From: WJKG01 sp964627305 | Lineage (GTDB): Bacteria > Zixibacteria > MSB-5A5 > GN15 > FEB-12 | Direction of reading: 5' to 3' | NCBI GenBank assembly: GCA_964627305.1 | Contig: CAZVHP010000008.1 | Coordinates: 1-64,000, forward strand | DNA: 64,000 nt | Shown here: in pieces, positions 62,329-64,000 of the stretch | Numbering within the stretch: position 1 is the stretch's first letter | How the letters are laid out: every line of letters begins with the position of its first letter | Program-made: the position numbers and the translations under genes | The notes under the pieces: model-generated | What the model was told of the DNA's origin: nothing | Databases searched by the model: none | The model's input: the letters and a program-made list of their open reading frames with translations, nothing else

Positions 62329-64000
62329 GGGTTTTTATGAAAAATGTCTCCGGCCGCAGAGGCGGTCTCCCCTATAGATTCGGCTTCCTCGTCCGGCTCT
62401 TCCTCGATCAGGACGTCCATGTTCTTGTATTGCTGGATACCTGTTCCGGCGGGGATCAGGTGTCCGATAATCACGTTTTCTTTCAGGCCGAGCAGGTAGT
62501 CGATCTTGCCGGCCACGGCAGCCTCGGTCAGGACCTTGGTAGTCTCCTGGAAGGAGGCGGCAGAGATGAAGCTCTCGGTGGTCAGCGAGGCGCGCGTGAT
62601 ACCGAGCAGAAGCGGTTTCGAGGTTGCCGGTTCTCCGCCCTCGGCGACAACGCGTGCGTTTTCCTCGGCGAACCTGATCTTGTCGATACGTTCTCCTTCG
62701 AGGAAGTTGGTGTCGCCGATGGACTCAATCTGCACTTTCTGCATCATTTGTCGGACAATCACCTCGATGTGTTTATCATTAATCTTGACGCCCTGGAGGC
62801 GATAGACTTCCTGAATCTCGTTCACGAGATAGGCCTGAGCTTCGAACACGCCGAGGATGTTGAGGATATCGTGCGGGTCAATGGCGCCATCGCACAGTCG
62901 GTCACCGGCCTGGACTTTGTCGCCGGCGTGGACCATCATGTGTTTGCCGTAGGGCACGAGGTATTCACGTTCCTCGTCCTGCTCGCCCTTGACGATAATC
63001 TGCTGCTGTCCGCGGACGATTTTGCCGAATTCGACGATGCCTTCGATTTCTGAGACAACGGCCGGATCGTGGGGTCGGCGCGCTTCGAACAGCTCTGCGA
63101 CCCGTGGCAGACCACCGGTGATATCACGTGACTTCGCGATCACGCGGGGCATTTTGGCCAGGGTATCACCGGCGGTGATCTCCTGTCCCTCCTGCACGTG
63201 GAGTTGAGCCTCGGTAGGGATACGGTAGCTGGCCAGGGTGCGACCGTCCTGGCTTTCGATCAGAATTGTAGGAAAGAGGGTTTTGTCTTTGGTATCCGCA
63301 ATGATGAGCTGGATTTTGCCGGTGGTGGCATCGGTTGCCTCGCGGACGGAAACATCGCGAATGATATCTTTGAACACGACCTTACCGGTCTTCTCGGCAA
63401 CGATGGTGCCTGTATAGGGATCCCACTCATAGATGATGTCGGACTTTTTGACCTGCTGACCGTCCTTGACAAGCAGATGAGCGCCATAAGGTACTTTCAG
63501 ACGTGCGCGAACGCGGTCTTTGCTGTCGACAATGTGGGCTTCGCCGATACCTTCGCGGCTGGTGACGATCAGCGTGCCGTCATCGCGCTCGACGCCTTTG
63601 ATATTCACGTACTTCACGGCGCCCTCTTGTCGCGCTTCGACCTGTGATTGCTCGAAGATTCTCTCGGCGGCACCACCGATATGGAAGGTTCTGAGGGTAA
63701 GCTGTGTTCCCGGTTCGCCAATTGACTGGGCGGCGATCACGCCGACGGCTTCGCCCACGTTAACCATTTCCATCGTGGTGAGGTTGCGCCCGTAGCACCG
63801 GGCGCACACGCCGTACTTCGACTCGCATGTCAGCACGGAACGGATACGGACTGTCTCAATGCCGGACTCTTCGATAGTTTCGGCCTGCGCCTCGCGGATT
63901 TCCTGTCCCGATTCGACGATGAGTTCATCGCTTATGGGGTCATAGATGTCATCGAGTGCTACGCGTCCGAGAATGCGGTCGGAGAGTGATTCGATAACTT
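62325..64000 (-). CDS. rpoC: RNA polymerase beta' subunit, C-terminal part (cut by window edge)
   Basis: The last 557 or so residues of RpoC; the frame is open without interruption to the right edge of the window, so the start lies outside. Visible are a zinc-ligand region CESKYGVCARCYG, the trigger-loop region GVIAAQSIGEPGTQLTLRTFH and the clamp/C-terminal module, ending in an acidic tail. Position just upstream of rpsL is standard. Confidence 0.98.
   Translation of the reverse strand, partial: VIESLSDRILGRVALDDIYDPISDELIVESGQEIREAQAETIEESGIETVRIRSVLTCESKYGVCARCYGRNLTTMEMVNVGEAVGVIAAQSIGEPGTQLTLRTFHIGGAAERIFEQSQVEARQEGAVKYVNIKGVERDDGTLIVTSREGIGEAHIVDSKDRVRARLKVPYGAHLLVKDGQQVKKSDIIYEWDPYTGTIVAEKTGKVVFKDIIRDVSVREATDATTGKIQLIIADTKDKTLFPTILIESQDGRTLASYRIPTEAQLHVQEGQEITAGDTLAKMPRVIAKSRDITGGLPRVAELFEARRPHDPAVVSEIEGIVEFGKIVRGQQQIIVKGEQDEEREYLVPYGKHMMVHAGDKVQAGDRLCDGAIDPHDILNILGVFEAQAYLVNEIQEVYRLQGVKINDKHIEVIVRQMMQKVQIESIGDTNFLEGERIDKIRFAEENARVVAEGGEPATSKPLLLGITRASLTTESFISAASFQETTKVLTEAAVAGKIDYLLGLKENVIIGHLIPAGTGIQQYKNMDVLIEEEPDEEAESIGETASAAGDIFHKNP

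Overview
The window looks like a chromosomal core segment of an uncultivated, diderm (Gram-negative type) bacterium. PorV/PorQ-like and FadL/OmpP1-like outer-membrane proteins, a heptosyltransferase/heptose-phosphatase for LPS core, PEGA and fibronectin-III surface proteins, and sigma-54 regulation fit the FCB superphylum and relatives. Candidate phylum Zixibacteria is my best guess, but no marker here fixes the phylum. No insertion sequence, prophage, CRISPR array or plasmid gene is visible. All genes but one (a sodium:amino-acid symporter at 17115..18488) lie on the minus strand, so the window reads right to left biologically.

Region by region, left to right: (1) 0.3-8.5 kb is a protein-quality-control block: ClpB, an HNH-family protein lodged in the same run, a zinc-finger-less DnaJ, DnaK and two Hsp20 proteins. 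(2) 8.8-16.9 kb is envelope biogenesis: a PQQ-propeller lipoprotein, a large peptidase/propeller/beta-barrel protein, a radical SAM enzyme of the AmmeMemoRadiSam type, a GT9-heptosyltransferase fused to a GmhB-type phosphatase, UppP and a small barrel protein. (3) 17-19.6 kb holds the symporter and an SbcD-like nuclease. (4) 19.7-27.9 kb is one apparent six-gene operon: PEGA protein, FN3 lipoprotein, membrane protein, PrsK-type kinase, PrsR-type sigma-54 activator and a second NtrC-type activator. (5) 28-36.7 kb has a polyprenyl-phosphate sugar transferase, a PorV-like protein, an M48 lipoprotein protease, a small membrane protein, a GH57 enzyme, a TPR membrane protein and a FadL-like porin. 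(6) 36.8-42.3 kb has three tRNAs (Arg-CCT, Pro-CGG, Pro-GGG) and housekeeping genes (apt, acylphosphatase, surE, MerR-type, gpsA, plsY). (7) 42.6-64 kb is the fused alpha/spc/S10/str ribosomal protein super-cluster, ending in the 3' part of rpoC cut by the window edge; rpsD is missing from its usual place.

The most interesting signal is regulatory. Both hsp20 genes have near-consensus sigma-54 promoters (16 of 17 positions each), and both carry the inverted repeat GCTGCC-N6-GCAGGT at exactly the same distance (66 bp) upstream of the -24 GG. Two further sigma-54 promoters precede the sugar transferase and the PorV-like gene, near the operon that encodes two sigma-54 activators. This suggests a sigma-54 stress/envelope network. 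Other points are an intrinsic terminator immediately before a Shine-Dalgarno-less fusA, and long basic tails on the adjacent proteins L22 and S3. Function calls rest on reading motifs and family resemblance, not on database searches.
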